Origin: Vibrio celticus
GTDB taxonomy: Bacteria > Pseudomonadota > Gammaproteobacteria > Enterobacterales > Vibrionaceae
Direction: 5' to 3'
DNA length: 64,000 bases
Assembly (NCBI RefSeq): GCF_024347335.1
Contig: NZ_AP025463.1
Coordinates: 3,286,001 to 3,350,000 of the forward strand
In this document: piece by piece, positions 52,001 through 60,287 of the stretch
Numbering within the stretch: the stretch's first letter is position 1
Layout of the letters: every line of letters starts with the position of its first letter
The notes under the pieces: generated by a model
Told to the model about the DNA's origin: nothing
The model's input: the letters and a program-made list of their open reading frames with translations, nothing else
Database searches by the model: none
Position numbers and translations under genes: made by a program

Positions 52001-54797
52001 AAGGATTATCGACGACCGGAACCATAAGCACCATATCAACATCATTCACTCCGGTAAACGAACCAGGAACCACACCACTATCACCAAGATCCAGTGTAAC
52101 CAGTGTTGGAATACCAGTATCAGTGAACAGATAGTCTTGTGTTACGACGTGCCATTGAATTGCCCCATTGTCATCGTATTGGAAACTGCTTGTAGGTAAC
52201 AGCGTAGCGTATCGGCTCAGGCCTGGAATGATTTGGTCATCAATAAGCTCCAACTCTGTGCCAGCAACACGGGCATCCTCTACCTGTTGTGGTAGATCCA
52301 CAACAGCTTGTGTTCCCCACTCATCAAATGAGGTAGCAACCCAAAGGCCATTAGATTGTTTCTGGTAAACGCGATAGGCCTGTCCGACGTTATCTGTGTC
52401 AGTCGTAAATGAATAATCAGTTAATGGGTAGTGCTGCCACTCTATGTGTTTATTTTCTTCCACATCACTAACAGAGCGAGACACTGCATTCCATTCATTG
52501 AACAAAGTATTTTTTGGATCACTATCGACAATAAGTTGAGTATTCGTCTCCTCGTCTAGAACCGTACGCTCTCCACTTTCAAGAACATCACCATTAATCA
52601 GTACCTCTTTGCGGTAGTAATTCCAGTACGCTGTGAGATCGTCCCATTTGCCATCATTAAAGTTAAAGTCTGCGTACTCATGGAATTCACCATCTTGTGG
52701 GTTTGCCCATATTGGTGTCGAATATTCGTAGACATAGCTACCATCAGGGATATTATTAAATCGAAGTTCAACATTGATGTAACCGTCTGCACCCCAGTCC
52801 TGCTTAGACTCCACGAAACTCTGCACGTAATCCTGCGTTACAGTGGTTAAAGTCTGAGCCCATTGAGCTTGATGGGTTTGAACATCGTCGATATCAAAGC
52901 CATTTACCGTGTATTCGGTTAACGTTTCGACCGCTTGAACGCCCTCTGCGACGTCCTCAAATTCCACTGATACACTATGTATTGTATCTATTTGAGATAA
53001 GTCATTTGGGTGAACTCTAGATGTTAAGGCTACGCCTTGTTCATAGACACGACCATTACCGCCGAAACCGCCCTCAAGAGATGCATCACCCTCATCGATA
53101 TAGCGCCAATACGTCTCGCTTGTTTCGGTTCTAGTACCAATTTCAAGAGACATGCCTTCGTAACGTGCAGTACCATCGAGGTTATAGTCGTACGCAAAGG
53201 TCTGGATACGAGTAAAGTCATCATTTAACAGGTGATCGACACTTTGTGTCGTGCCATATACCACGTCATCAGCAGTGATATATTGAGTAGTTATGGTGGT
53301 AACAATCTCTCCGCTATTCAGTGTCTCAACCATTTCTTCGACCTCAATATCCAGTGTAATGATATCGCGATCTGTTATGTTTAAAACTGCTACATCAGTT
53401 GCACTAACATTGGCCACAACATCAGCAATTGACTTATTTCCATCCTCTGGATGAACATCGGCATTATTACCAACGCCATCACCGTCCACATCGACCCATT
53501 CGGTCGCATCGGTTGGGAATTCATCAACATCATTGTTGTAACTGTCGTTATCCGTATCGTTTGGATACGGGTCATCCTCGTTATCGCCTAAGCCATCATC
53601 ATCCGTATCTGCCCATTCGGTCGCATCGGTTGGGAATTCATCGGCATTATTACCAACACCATCACCGTCCGTATCTGCCCATTCGGTTGGGTCATTATCA
53701 AATACATCTTGATTGTCACCATAGCCATCAGAGTCATTATCAGCCCACTCAGTTGGATCTTGTGGGAAGACATCATCAATACTGTCTACCCCATCCGAAT
53801 CATGGTCACCAGCACGAGAACGATCCGTTGGAAACGCATCATTGACATCAGGATAGATGTCATCTTCTCCGTCCACCGTATCATCATTTAGGTCGGCATT
53901 ATTACCAATCTCATCACCATCGGAGTCCAGGCTTTCATCGGGATCATTCGGAAAGTCATCTAAGTCATTGGGGACGCCGTCATCATCTGTGTCATTAGAA
54001 AAATCGACACCCTCTGTCGCACCACCAACATTATCAAATGTCTTATCGCTATCACCTGCAACTTCTTCAATTTTCTTTTTGATTTCATTATTCACAGATG
54101 CAGTCACAGAGATAAACTTAGTCCCTTTATCTTCACTTTCAGCAACTTCTTGCAACTCTTGAGGAGATGAAGGCAAAACATTTGAATCAACCAAGTTTTC
54201 AGCGGCATAAGCGGCAGCCTCAACACCTGACTCAACAAAATCACCTAAGATTTCATCTTCATCTAAGCCTAGCTGATCAGCGACTTGCTGAATGGCAGCT
54301 TGCTTTGCTGCTTCAACCGCAGCAGCATCGTCAGAATCTGTAGTGTTTTGCTCGATCAATACGTGAACTAGCGTACTCAAAGGGGTGACATCTTTTTCAC
54401 CTGGAGGGGCTGACATAATATAGTCGTCAGACACCGTAACATCAGGTTCATCTTCATCAATCGTCTGCCCGGAGATCGCTTGCACAACGACAGGGTACTG
54501 TTCAGGGTTGTCGACATCGGTGACGTCTAAATCTGCAACTCCGCCATCACCAGAAATAGCATTAGGCTCACCGTCGTCTAAGACGTAGTTACCGTTAAGG
54601 TCTAACCAAATTCGAGCATGACGTAAATAACCATCAATTGCAGTCACACTGTATTTAGTCGTTTCAGCTGGGGAGCTGGGAGTCGAGGGAGTCTCACTCG
54701 GAGTCGTGGTTGACACGGTTGTATCATCGTCATCACATCCTGAAAGCCCGACGATACTAACCAAACCAAGAGCCAACGTAATTGCATTAAGTCTCAT
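49041..54797 (-). CDS. Very large lipoprotein with Ca-type DxDxDG repeats and duplicated C-terminal modules
   Basis: Predicted lipoprotein of 1918 residues. The start at 54797 gives MRLNAITLALGLVSIVGLSGC, a signal with lipobox LSGC (Cys 21), then an acidic and Thr/Ser/Pro-rich linker (21-60). A conserved domain follows (SVTAIDGYLRHARIWLDLNGN, TPLSTLVHVLIEQN). Thrombospondin-3-like calcium repeats (DTDGDGVGNNADEFPTDATEWAD and similar) occur at about 275-450 and 985-1065. Two tandem 140-residue modules starting CYLGD and CYIGD (50648 and 50228 downward) are very similar; a third, diverged part begins near 49532 with VCEDGD. Function unknown; the surface, Ca-binding, adhesive or matrix role is inference. 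An upstream in-frame ATG (54827) would precede the signal and is unlikely. Confidence 0.85.
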   Translation of the reverse strand: MRLNAITLALGLVSIVGLSGCDDDDTTVSTTTPSETPSTPSSPAETTKYSVTAIDGYLRHARIWLDLNGNYVLDDGEPNAISGDGGVADLDVTDVDNPEQYPVVVQAISGQTIDEDEPDVTVSDDYIMSAPPGEKDVTPLSTLVHVLIEQNTTDSDDAAAVEAAKQAAIQQVADQLGLDEDEILGDFVESGVEAAAYAAENLVDSNVLPSSPQELQEVAESEDKGTKFISVTASVNNEIKKKIEEVAGDSDKTFDNVGGATEGVDFSNDTDDDGVPNDLDDFPNDPDESLDSDGDEIGNNADLNDDTVDGEDDIYPDVNDAFPTDRSRAGDHDSDGVDSIDDVFPQDPTEWADNDSDGYGDNQDVFDNDPTEWADTDGDGVGNNADEFPTDATEWADTDDDGLGDNEDDPYPNDTDNDSYNNDVDEFPTDATEWVDVDGDGVGNNADVHPEDGNKSIADVVANVSATDVAVLNITDRDIITLDIEVEEMVETLNSGEIVTTITTQYITADDVVYGTTQSVDHLLNDDFTRIQTFAYDYNLDGTARYEGMSLEIGTRTETSETYWRYIDEGDASLEGGFGGNGRVYEQGVALTSRVHPNDLSQIDTIHSVSVEFEDVAEGVQAVETLTEYTVNGFDIDDVQTHQAQWAQTLTTVTQDYVQSFVESKQDWGADGYINVELRFNNIPDGSYVYEYSTPIWANPQDGEFHEYADFNFNDGKWDDLTAYWNYYRKEVLINGDVLESGERTVLDEETNTQLIVDSDPKNTLFNEWNAVSRSVSDVEENKHIEWQHYPLTDYSFTTDTDNVGQAYRVYQKQSNGLWVATSFDEWGTQAVVDLPQQVEDARVAGTELELIDDQIIPGLSRYATLLPTSSFQYDDNGAIQWHVVTQDYLFTDTGIPTLVTLDLGDSGVVPGSFTGVNDVDMVLMVPVVDNPWSWYDAYYRRGIDTWGMDLTEEAFSWNNSLGMFFLDETAAQDYLTQVLNQDSDDDGFKDYEDAFPNDPNEWDDSDGDYVGDNSDAFPYDSLEWADSDSDGLGDNHENATEGLDPNNADSDEDGVYDGEDLYPTDPNKWTITAQEFAEQEGTLYGFFSDRSELSFVDILFKETLSYGGDALALTELIQYRGDQSFISLPLEAEGDVQLTENGWQVPAGYTIDFSGEHVIAYPEDNSSFYYSVESEVVNLSDMALYEVYFEWFDFMEEARFAEGSQAVMFTFSPAVNQYFLWEGGSPYVRFSDVGYDTDGSSITSLDDIIVSQSVGESVSTDLTTSVGLYLDFDIELVSDGTAHYYFFDWDAGTASRVATADYLRYTLHGEDIVEFTVPVEAMPYMGEGDTPTMIFSMYNGELTVGEIEAPSAEPSDDTMYAFNGIAAQSIDDGLVLSDYLFTCYLGDSDDQSSPIMADYELAIADCGGRTHITNEMVEGLNFQRVKGNGNTRDYLFNADGTVHVLKGEGGNYTDDWVIEDGLVKISYSDESESFTTYWALLDSLDDTWSIKFYENEVVDGQSSSYIWMDTIVQQDRPIVLEECYIGDAEPVEGQPIPSMSDYETAIALCGGRSDITTEMIEDLNFQRVKGDGNTRDYLFNADGTVHVLKSEGGDYIDDWAIEDGFIKVSYSDESESFTTYWALLESMEQTWSIKFFEEETLGGVTESWIWADTVVQQDRNALQFDPTNLVLMEYDGNTLFFHDNGSMSYIGNDGTETYGNSWMKTSANTMMITYEDTSTEQWVLLSQTDDELTISRDGSEEVFTNVTYEGTVTVCEDGDSPWDDFTDQPSDFGTRSDYDSAVANCTVGGAQFIESDFTGNGSESSRWELIDLWEINGTVMAVVEEQVVFHSNGTGYFDDDEGLFGFDWVILNGEVTLTITEEEFIGAKDIWNKVDQDGEYITTKSFWSDPTWSNPAPAEGEAEIFSGVMRFVGFESP
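49809..50648 (-). repeat. Tandem 420-bp duplication inside the large lipoprotein gene
   Basis: Units 50229-50648 and 49809-50228 encode 140-residue modules that share NFQRVKG(N/D)GNTRDYLFNADG and SYSDESESFTTYWALL. A stretch of over 35 bases is identical at DNA level (near 49930 and 50350), so the copies are recent or homogenised. Confidence 0.85.
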
Positions 54798-55151
54798 ATT
54801 AATATCCACGTAGTTGCTTAATAACATCGCGTATAAAGCTAGTAGACTCTACTCATTCTAACAATATTGTAATCAGCTTCCCTTCCCACCACTCACATTC
54901 ACAAAATCAATATTAAACAGTCACATATTGAATTGAGAGATTTTTGTTGCGATATATAAACGCCAACAACACCTTGTAAATCTATAAGTTAGATAAAATT
55001 TTTGATTTTCATCCAGAATACAACCAAAATATGACACTAGTCACATAATGTAGCCTTGTAACCAAGGTGAATCGCATCTGGCTTACTCACTCTTGATTTT
55101 CCAGCTCTTCGTATCCCGCATCTCGTTTACGCGCATCTGTTCTTAAGGCAC
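54798..55151. other. Lipoprotein/efp intergenic region
   Basis: AT-rich upstream region of the lipoprotein gene, with GGA before its start, and toward the right a degenerate GATGCG/GATACG repeat (55103-55139) just past the efp terminator. No gene seen. Confidence 0.5.
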
Positions 55152-55153
55152 AA

Positions 55154-55179
55154 AAAAAGGCCGCCTAAGCGACCTTTTT
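55154..55179 (-). terminator. Terminator of efp
   Basis: 11-bp stem with one G-U pair (AAAAAGGTCGC / GCGGCCTTTTT on the minus strand), followed by T7, 18 bases past the efp stop. Confidence 0.85.
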
Positions 55180-55196
55180 CAGATACTTGAAGTAAA

Positions 55197-55763
55197 TTAC
55201 TTCACACGACCAACGTATTCGCCAGTACGAGTATCAACTTTAACAACTTCACCGATAGCGATGAATAGAGGTACGCGAACTACCGCGCCTGTTGCTAGAG
55301 TTGCAGGCTTACCGCCAGTACCTTGTGTGTCGCCTTTAAGGCCAGGATCGGTTTCTGTTACTGCGATCTCAACAAAGTTTGGTGGAGTTACTGTGATAGG
55401 GTTATCATTCCACAACGTTAGAGTACATACGTCGTTTTCAACTAACCATTTAGCTGTTTCGCCAACTGCTTTTACGTCAGCAGCGATTTGCTCGAATGTT
55501 TCATTGTTCATGAAGTGGTAGAATTCGCCATCGCTGTATAGGTAGCCTAGTTCAACGTCTACAACGTCCGCTAGTTCTACTGTATCGCCTGACTTAAATG
55601 TTTTCTCTAACACTTTGCCTGACAGCAGTTTACGAAGTTTAACACGGTTAAACGCTTGGCCTTTACCTGGCTTAACGTATTCATTGTCGATAATTGAGCA
55701 AGGCTCGTTATCCATCATGAATTTTAAACCGCCTTTGAATTCATTGGTGCTTACTGACGCCAT
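55197..55763 (-). CDS. efp: Elongation factor P
   Basis: Rescues ribosomes stalled at polyproline. 188 residues. The start at 55761-55763 (MASVSTNEFKGGLKF) puts the modified lysine at exactly position 34 in YVKPGKGQAF, as in E. coli; the five extra codons upstream would break this. Domains II/III: FKSGDTVELADVVDVELGYLYSDGEFYHFMNNETFEQI, ITVTPPNFVEIAVTETDPGLKGDTQGTGGKPA. Divergent from epmB across a 33-base gap. Confidence 0.98.
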   Translation of the reverse strand: MASVSTNEFKGGLKFMMDNEPCSIIDNEYVKPGKGQAFNRVKLRKLLSGKVLEKTFKSGDTVELADVVDVELGYLYSDGEFYHFMNNETFEQIAADVKAVGETAKWLVENDVCTLTLWNDNPITVTPPNFVEIAVTETDPGLKGDTQGTGGKPATLATGAVVRVPLFIAIGEVVKVDTRTGEYVGRVK

Positions 55764-55796
55764 GATTTTCTCTTCCACATCTTTGAGTTAATTTCA

Positions 55797-56819
55797 ATGC
55801 CGCATATCATAACCCGAAAAGTCGAATCTGTTGAGCAAAACTGGCTCAAACAACTATCGAATGCGATCTCTGACCCGACAAAACTGCTTGAGGCATTGGA
55901 AATAGACCCAACACCGTGGCAAGCAGGCTTCGCTGCTCGTGAGTTATTTGCACTTCGGGTACCTCTTAGCTTTGTCGAACGAATGGAAAAAGGCAACCCA
56001 CACGATCCATTGCTACGACAGGTTTTACCGCTAAGCGAAGAGTTTGAGGTACACCAAGGCTATTCCGCTGATCCACTGGAAGAACAAGAAAACGCAATTC
56101 CGGGCTTACTGCACAAATACAAAAATCGTGCACTGATGATTGTGAAAGGCGGCTGTGCGATTAACTGCCGCTACTGCTTCCGTCGTCACTTCCCTTATCA
56201 AGATAACAAGGGCTCGAAGTCTGTGTGGCAAACCAGCCTCGACTATGTGGCGGCTCACCCAGAGATCAACGAAGTTATCTTGTCGGGAGGCGATCCACTG
56301 ATGGCGAAAGACAGCGAACTCGAGTGGCTGATTCATTCTATTGAACAAATTCCACATGTAAAAACCGTTCGAATTCATAGCCGATTACCAGTTGTGATTC
56401 CCGCTCGAGTAACGGATGAACTGTGCCAATTGCTAGCTCAAACTCGCCTTAATGTGGTGATGGTCAGCCACATTAACCATGCTAACGAAATCAACCTAGA
56501 GCTCAAACAAGCCTTCCACAAGCTTAAGTTAAGTGGTGCTACTCTGCTCAACCAAGGCGTGATGCTTAAAGGCGTAAACAACAGCGCTAACTCATTGAAA
56601 GAATTAAGCGAAAAGCTATTCGACGCCGGTATTTTACCTTACTATATGCATGTACTTGATAAGGTTCAGGGCGCAGCGCACTTCTATATTTCAGATGAAG
56701 AGGCGAAGCATCACTTTAAAGGATTAATCTCTGAGGTTTCTGGCTACCTAGTACCTAAGTTAACCCGTGAGATTGGCGGACGCAGCAGCAAGACACCGCT
56801 CGACCTACACATTGAATAG
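55797..56819 (+). CDS. epmB: EF-P lysine 2,3-aminomutase EpmB
   Basis: Radical SAM, PLP-dependent enzyme turning L-lysine into (R)-beta-lysine for EF-P. 340 residues. The SAM-cluster motif is in IVKGGCAINCRYCFRRHFPY (CxxxCxxC); VILSGGDPLMAKD and RIHSRLPVVIPARVT follow, and the PLP lysine should be near the C-terminal GAAHFYISDEEAK/VPKLTREIGG region. Ends 13 bases before a pilin-like gene. Confidence 0.96.
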   Translation: MPHIITRKVESVEQNWLKQLSNAISDPTKLLEALEIDPTPWQAGFAARELFALRVPLSFVERMEKGNPHDPLLRQVLPLSEEFEVHQGYSADPLEEQENAIPGLLHKYKNRALMIVKGGCAINCRYCFRRHFPYQDNKGSKSVWQTSLDYVAAHPEINEVILSGGDPLMAKDSELEWLIHSIEQIPHVKTVRIHSRLPVVIPARVTDELCQLLAQTRLNVVMVSHINHANEINLELKQAFHKLKLSGATLLNQGVMLKGVNNSANSLKELSEKLFDAGILPYYMHVLDKVQGAAHFYISDEEAKHHFKGLISEVSGYLVPKLTREIGGRSSKTPLDLHIE

Positions 56820-56832
56820 AGAAGTTGTATCA

Positions 56833-57378
56833 ATGAAACACAATACCTCAGTTGCTCCACCAGCAACCACATCTCAACCAGCGCTTAGGTTCAGCTCAAG
56901 AGGTTTCACCATCATCGAGCTGGTCGTGGTGATCGTGATTCTAAGTATTGTGTCGGTCACTGCAGCTTCTAAGTTCCTCAACCTTCAAACCGATGCTCGT
57001 ATCTCGACATTAAACGGCCTTAAAGGCGGAATGGAGGGCGCAAGTGCTATGCTTTATGGTAAGACATCGGCATTAGGCTTAGATAAAGCTGCTAGTGCGT
57101 CAGTGAATGTTGAGGGCGACGATATCTCAGTTGTCTATGGCTACCCGGCGGCAATCAACAGTGACGCTTGGTCAATGCTAATCGAATCCACGTTTCTGGA
57201 TGCAGAATGGGGCGTGGGTAATGCAGATTGGTATTTTACGAATAGTAATCACGCAGATGGAAAAATCATCTACGCTCCAGCAAGTCGCAAAAAGGTAGAT
57301 GAAAACTGCTATCTTGAGTACCAAGAAGCGACAGAGACCACGACACCAGTCTTCACCTTAACAACAGACGGCTGCTAG
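56833..57378 (+). CDS. Type IV pilin-like protein
   Basis: 181-residue protein with the prepilin signature RGFTIIELVVVIVILSIVSVTAASKF: cleavage between Gly and Phe, Glu at +5, and a hydrophobic helix. The leader is long (24 residues, MKHNTSVAPPATTSQPALRFSSRG). The body resembles MSHA-type pilins (AASKFLNLQTDARISTLNGLKGGMEGASAMLYGK), with a Cys pair at the end (ENCYLEY, TTDGC). The start at 56833 is preferred to an earlier frame overlapping epmB. No other pilus genes are nearby, so it may use an assembly machine elsewhere. Confidence 0.85.
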   Translation: MKHNTSVAPPATTSQPALRFSSRGFTIIELVVVIVILSIVSVTAASKFLNLQTDARISTLNGLKGGMEGASAMLYGKTSALGLDKAASASVNVEGDDISVVYGYPAAINSDAWSMLIESTFLDAEWGVGNADWYFTNSNHADGKIIYAPASRKKVDENCYLEYQEATETTTPVFTLTTDGC

Positions 57379-57483
57379 GTTTTAAGTAATCTTTATCAAT
57401 CGTTAAGACAAAAAGTTTTTGTTCGATCGTCCGGTCTATTATTAGCATACTCGGCTCTATTCTAAATTTTTAGGAGGGGTGAT

Positions 57484-57972
57484 ATGACACAATTTATAGA
57501 ACAAACTCTCAACCTTGCCCCCTTTAGCTGGGCAGGTCTTGCAGTATGCATGCTGTGTGGTTCGTTAATCGGTATCGAGCGACAAACACGCGGTAAACCG
57601 GTAGGGATCAGAACATCGATTCTGATCATCAGTGGTACCTATTTCTTCCTTACGATGGCGATTAGCCTTTCCCCTAACACGCTAGATCAAGCTCGTGTGC
57701 TTGGTCAGATCATTACTGGGGTAGGTTTCCTTGGCGCTGGGGTAATGATGACTCTGGATGGAAAGATTCATGGCGTGACTTCAGCCGCGATTATCTGGGT
57801 ACTCGCTGCATTAGGTATGATGATCGCACTTGGTCACCTTTCGCAATCGGTCATTATCACGCTAATGGCGCTCGTGATTCTGCTTGGTGTCGATAAGGTG
57901 GAAAACAGCTTCCAAAGCCTGCGTCGTGGCGTTCACCAAAAGTGGATGAGAAAAGGGCGCGTGAAGAAATAG
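57484..57972 (+). CDS. MgtC/SapB family membrane protein
   Basis: Inner membrane protein of 162 residues with about four to five helices. CGSLIGIERQTRGKPVGIRTSILIISG and GQIITGVGFLGAGVMMTLDGKIHGVTSAAIIWVLAALGM are the MgtC/SapB core. It lacks the C-terminal ACT-like domain of MgtC, so it is of the short SapB type. AGGAGG precedes the ATG. Role in Mg2+ or ATP homeostasis is inferred from relatives only. Confidence 0.88.
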   Translation: MTQFIEQTLNLAPFSWAGLAVCMLCGSLIGIERQTRGKPVGIRTSILIISGTYFFLTMAISLSPNTLDQARVLGQIITGVGFLGAGVMMTLDGKIHGVTSAAIIWVLAALGMMIALGHLSQSVIITLMALVILLGVDKVENSFQSLRRGVHQKWMRKGRVKK

Positions 57973-58014
57973 CGCAGCACTTGATAGCCTTAGTGGTAAT
58001 GCCAATGATACAAA

Positions 58015-58040
58015 GAAGCCTAGTCAAACGATTAGGCTTC
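58015..58040. terminator. Hairpin between mgtC-like gene and diguanylate cyclase gene
   Basis: 11-bp stem (GAAGCCTAGTC / GATTAGGCTTC, one G-T pair) with AAAC loop at the convergent junction. T-rich but not a clean T tract on either side. Confidence 0.6.
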
Positions 58041-58058
58041 GCATTATTTTGGGAGAAC

Positions 58059-59537
58059 TTAATACACCTGAATACACACCTGATTCTTACCTGCAGCCTT
58101 TGCCTTATAAAGCTGCTCATCCGAGGAGCGAATGCTTTGGTTTTCCCACAAGTGCCCGACGCTGTCGAACTTATAAAGAGAGTAGAGCGTCGCGCCACCA
58201 GACACTGAGATACTAATCTTGTCACCCGTAGGGCATCGATAACTCTGTAGGCTAATGTCGTTTTGAATTCGCTCAAAGATCGATGAAAGCAACTCAGACG
58301 ATTCACCCGTAATCGCGACAACAAACTCTTCGCCACCAAACCGCGCCACGATATCTTGCTGTCTAACGCTGTTCAGCATCAAGCGAGCAACATGGCAAAT
58401 CACCTCGTCCCCCACTTTATGGCCATGCTGATCATTAACGACTTTGAAATCATCGATATCAAACACGCCAACACCAATAATCGGCTCTTCATCTTGCGCC
58501 AGTAATCGAGCCTCAAAACCACGTCGATTCAGCAAGCCCGTTAATGGGTCGCGCATTGCTAGCTCATTTAGACGCTGGTGCTCTTGTCTTGTATAGAAGC
58601 GCCATAGCCATAAAACCGAGAGCAGATACAAAACCAACAGTATCGAAAGCTGAATCTTCTCCATTTCCAAGATATGCAGAAAGTGCTCGCTCTTGTCTTC
58701 TTCAATACTCAGATATAACTGGGTGTCAATGTCATCAACATACAGAGGTTTGGAATAAGTAAAGTCCATAAACCCATATTTGTTTGCGCCTCGCGTACTG
58801 GTGACTTTGTAGCCATGGGTAGGGTTTGAGACTAGGTTAGAGACATAGCCATCGACACCCAACACCCCTTTAAACTCACCATTAACGTAGATTCCTTTGG
58901 TTAAGGTCACCACTTTCTGACCTGTCAGGTAGTCATCATATTGGCCGGTATACACCACTTGGTCTTGCCCTTGAGCTAAGCCAAAGCGAATCGTATTCAC
59001 CCAATAAGGCCTGCTATTCACAACCGAATCAAAGGTGTCGCCCTTGATGTAACTGGCAAAATCAGAAGGCGAAGAGATAATGAATTTCTCTTTTGAAATG
59101 AAGTAAATCGCAGAAATGGTATCGATGGTATTGGCAAAATAAGCCATGGTCGGCGCGATGAACAGGCGCTTACCCGCTTCGGTATAAAGGTCCGATTTCG
59201 GGTTGCACATCTCGCGAGGGCCAGAGAACATAAAATCAAAACGAGGGGCATGTTGCTCCTCACTGGTGAAGTAACACGTCTCACCCTCGATCTTTTTGTC
59301 ATGCGAGAATACGTAGGTATCCCCATGCAGTGGATAAAGCGCAGTGATGTTGTACTCAAGCGCATTTATGATCTGTGTGAGCTCCGCTAAAGAGCGTGTC
59401 ACGCCTTGGTTTTCCATTCCATACTGCTTATCTGATTCTTCCGCTGAATCAACGAGCAACAAGCTCAAAACTACTAAAAAACTGGCGGTCAGGCCTAAGA
59501 AAGCCTTTTTAAAATCGACGGTATGGTTGTTAATCAA
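58059..59537 (-). CDS. Membrane-bound diguanylate cyclase (GGDEF)
   Basis: Makes c-di-GMP from two GTP. 492 residues: TM1 about 12-30, a periplasmic sensor (about 32-300, PDC/Cache-like, with YWVNTIRFGLAQGQDQVVYTGQYDDYLTGQKVVTLTKGIY), TM2 about 303-322, and the GGDEF domain (RDPLTGLLNRRGFEAR, FDIDDFKVVNDQHGHKVGDEV, ARFGGEEFVVAI). The GGEEF active site is intact; no RxxD inhibitory site is seen before it. Only a TTG start at 59537 is available in frame before the first helix and there is no clear ribosome binding site, so the start is uncertain. Confidence 0.9.
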   Translation of the reverse strand: MINNHTVDFKKAFLGLTASFLVVLSLLLVDSAEESDKQYGMENQGVTRSLAELTQIINALEYNITALYPLHGDTYVFSHDKKIEGETCYFTSEEQHAPRFDFMFSGPREMCNPKSDLYTEAGKRLFIAPTMAYFANTIDTISAIYFISKEKFIISSPSDFASYIKGDTFDSVVNSRPYWVNTIRFGLAQGQDQVVYTGQYDDYLTGQKVVTLTKGIYVNGEFKGVLGVDGYVSNLVSNPTHGYKVTSTRGANKYGFMDFTYSKPLYVDDIDTQLYLSIEEDKSEHFLHILEMEKIQLSILLVLYLLSVLWLWRFYTRQEHQRLNELAMRDPLTGLLNRRGFEARLLAQDEEPIIGVGVFDIDDFKVVNDQHGHKVGDEVICHVARLMLNSVRQQDIVARFGGEEFVVAITGESSELLSSIFERIQNDISLQSYRCPTGDKISISVSGGATLYSLYKFDSVGHLWENQSIRSSDEQLYKAKAAGKNQVCIQVY

Positions 59538-59674
59538 AGCATATAAATCATCATTAGGAATTTATCGCACATTGTACTTATAAGTAAAAATACTGCAATA
59601 GAAAATATAAAACAATATGCTTATCTATTTTGGAGGGGCGTTTGGAAATCTATAAGAAAATGTTGAGTTGCAAT

Positions 59675-59703
59675 AACGCCTAAGTCAGATGCACTTAGGC
59701 GTT
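59675..59703 (-). terminator. Hairpin after the GVNLG-repeat gene
   Basis: Stem AACGCCTAAGT / ACTTAGGCGTT with 7-base loop, 27 bases past the stop. The T tract on the minus strand is poor (ATTG). Confidence 0.6.
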
Positions 59704-59729
59704 ATGAATCACTATAGTAACACTAAGCC

Positions 59730-60287
59730 TTACTTAGCAAAGTTTACAATCGGAAAGCACGGGAAGAAACCGTTGTCAGCACAGTTGATCAGACCAACTT
59801 GTACGCCTTCGATTTTGTTGGTTTTGTTGAAGATACCAACCTGAACCGTAGACACTTCTGAAAGGTTCGCTGCACCAACATCAACCATAGTGTTACCTTC
59901 TGAGTAGTTTACAAAACTCACGTTCGCGCCTTTCACATCATTAGTAATGTTCACAGCACCAAGGTTAACACCGGTTGTTTTACCCGTATTCCAGTTGAAG
60001 AAACCCAGAGATGCACCGGTCATTTCTTGGTTCACTTTTGATGCACCAAAAATACCCAGGTTCACACCTGTGGTCGTTTGCGTCTCAGACATACCAACAA
60101 CGGCAAGATCGACACCTTTAAGGTCGTTTACTTGTCCGTGAAGCAGAGCCAAACGCACACCGCCAACCGCATCTGAATCAGGTGCGTTGAAACCGTTAAT
60201 CGTTGAAAACATAACAGGCGAAGAAGCAAATGCTGCCGGTGCCATTACTGCTGCTGACACAGCAAGTACTGAAAGTAGTTTTTTCAT
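59730..60287 (-). CDS. Exported repeat protein with GVNLG-type repeats
   Basis: 185 residues. Signal peptide MKKLLSVLAVSAAVMAPAAFA. The mature part is built of short repeats of the kind GVxLGxxN: LKGVDLAVVGMSET, TTGVNLGIFGASK, MTGASLGFFNWNTG, TTGVNLGAVNITN, VKGANVSFVNYSE, MVDVGAANLSE, VQVGIFNKTN, IEGVQVGLINCADNG. The spacing of about 20 residues suggests a small beta-solenoid. A Cys pair occurs at the end (INCADNGFFPCFPI). I recognise it as a protein found near groL in vibrios but know no function. Confidence 0.8.
   Translation of the reverse strand: MKKLLSVLAVSAAVMAPAAFASSPVMFSTINGFNAPDSDAVGGVRLALLHGQVNDLKGVDLAVVGMSETQTTTGVNLGIFGASKVNQEMTGASLGFFNWNTGKTTGVNLGAVNITNDVKGANVSFVNYSEGNTMVDVGAANLSEVSTVQVGIFNKTNKIEGVQVGLINCADNGFFPCFPIVNFAK

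Noticed and set aside
53429..53845. His-rich 138-codon frame on the plus strand
   Set aside because: It is antisense to the Asp-rich calcium repeats of the large lipoprotein; His/Arg richness is the mirror of GAT/GAC codons.
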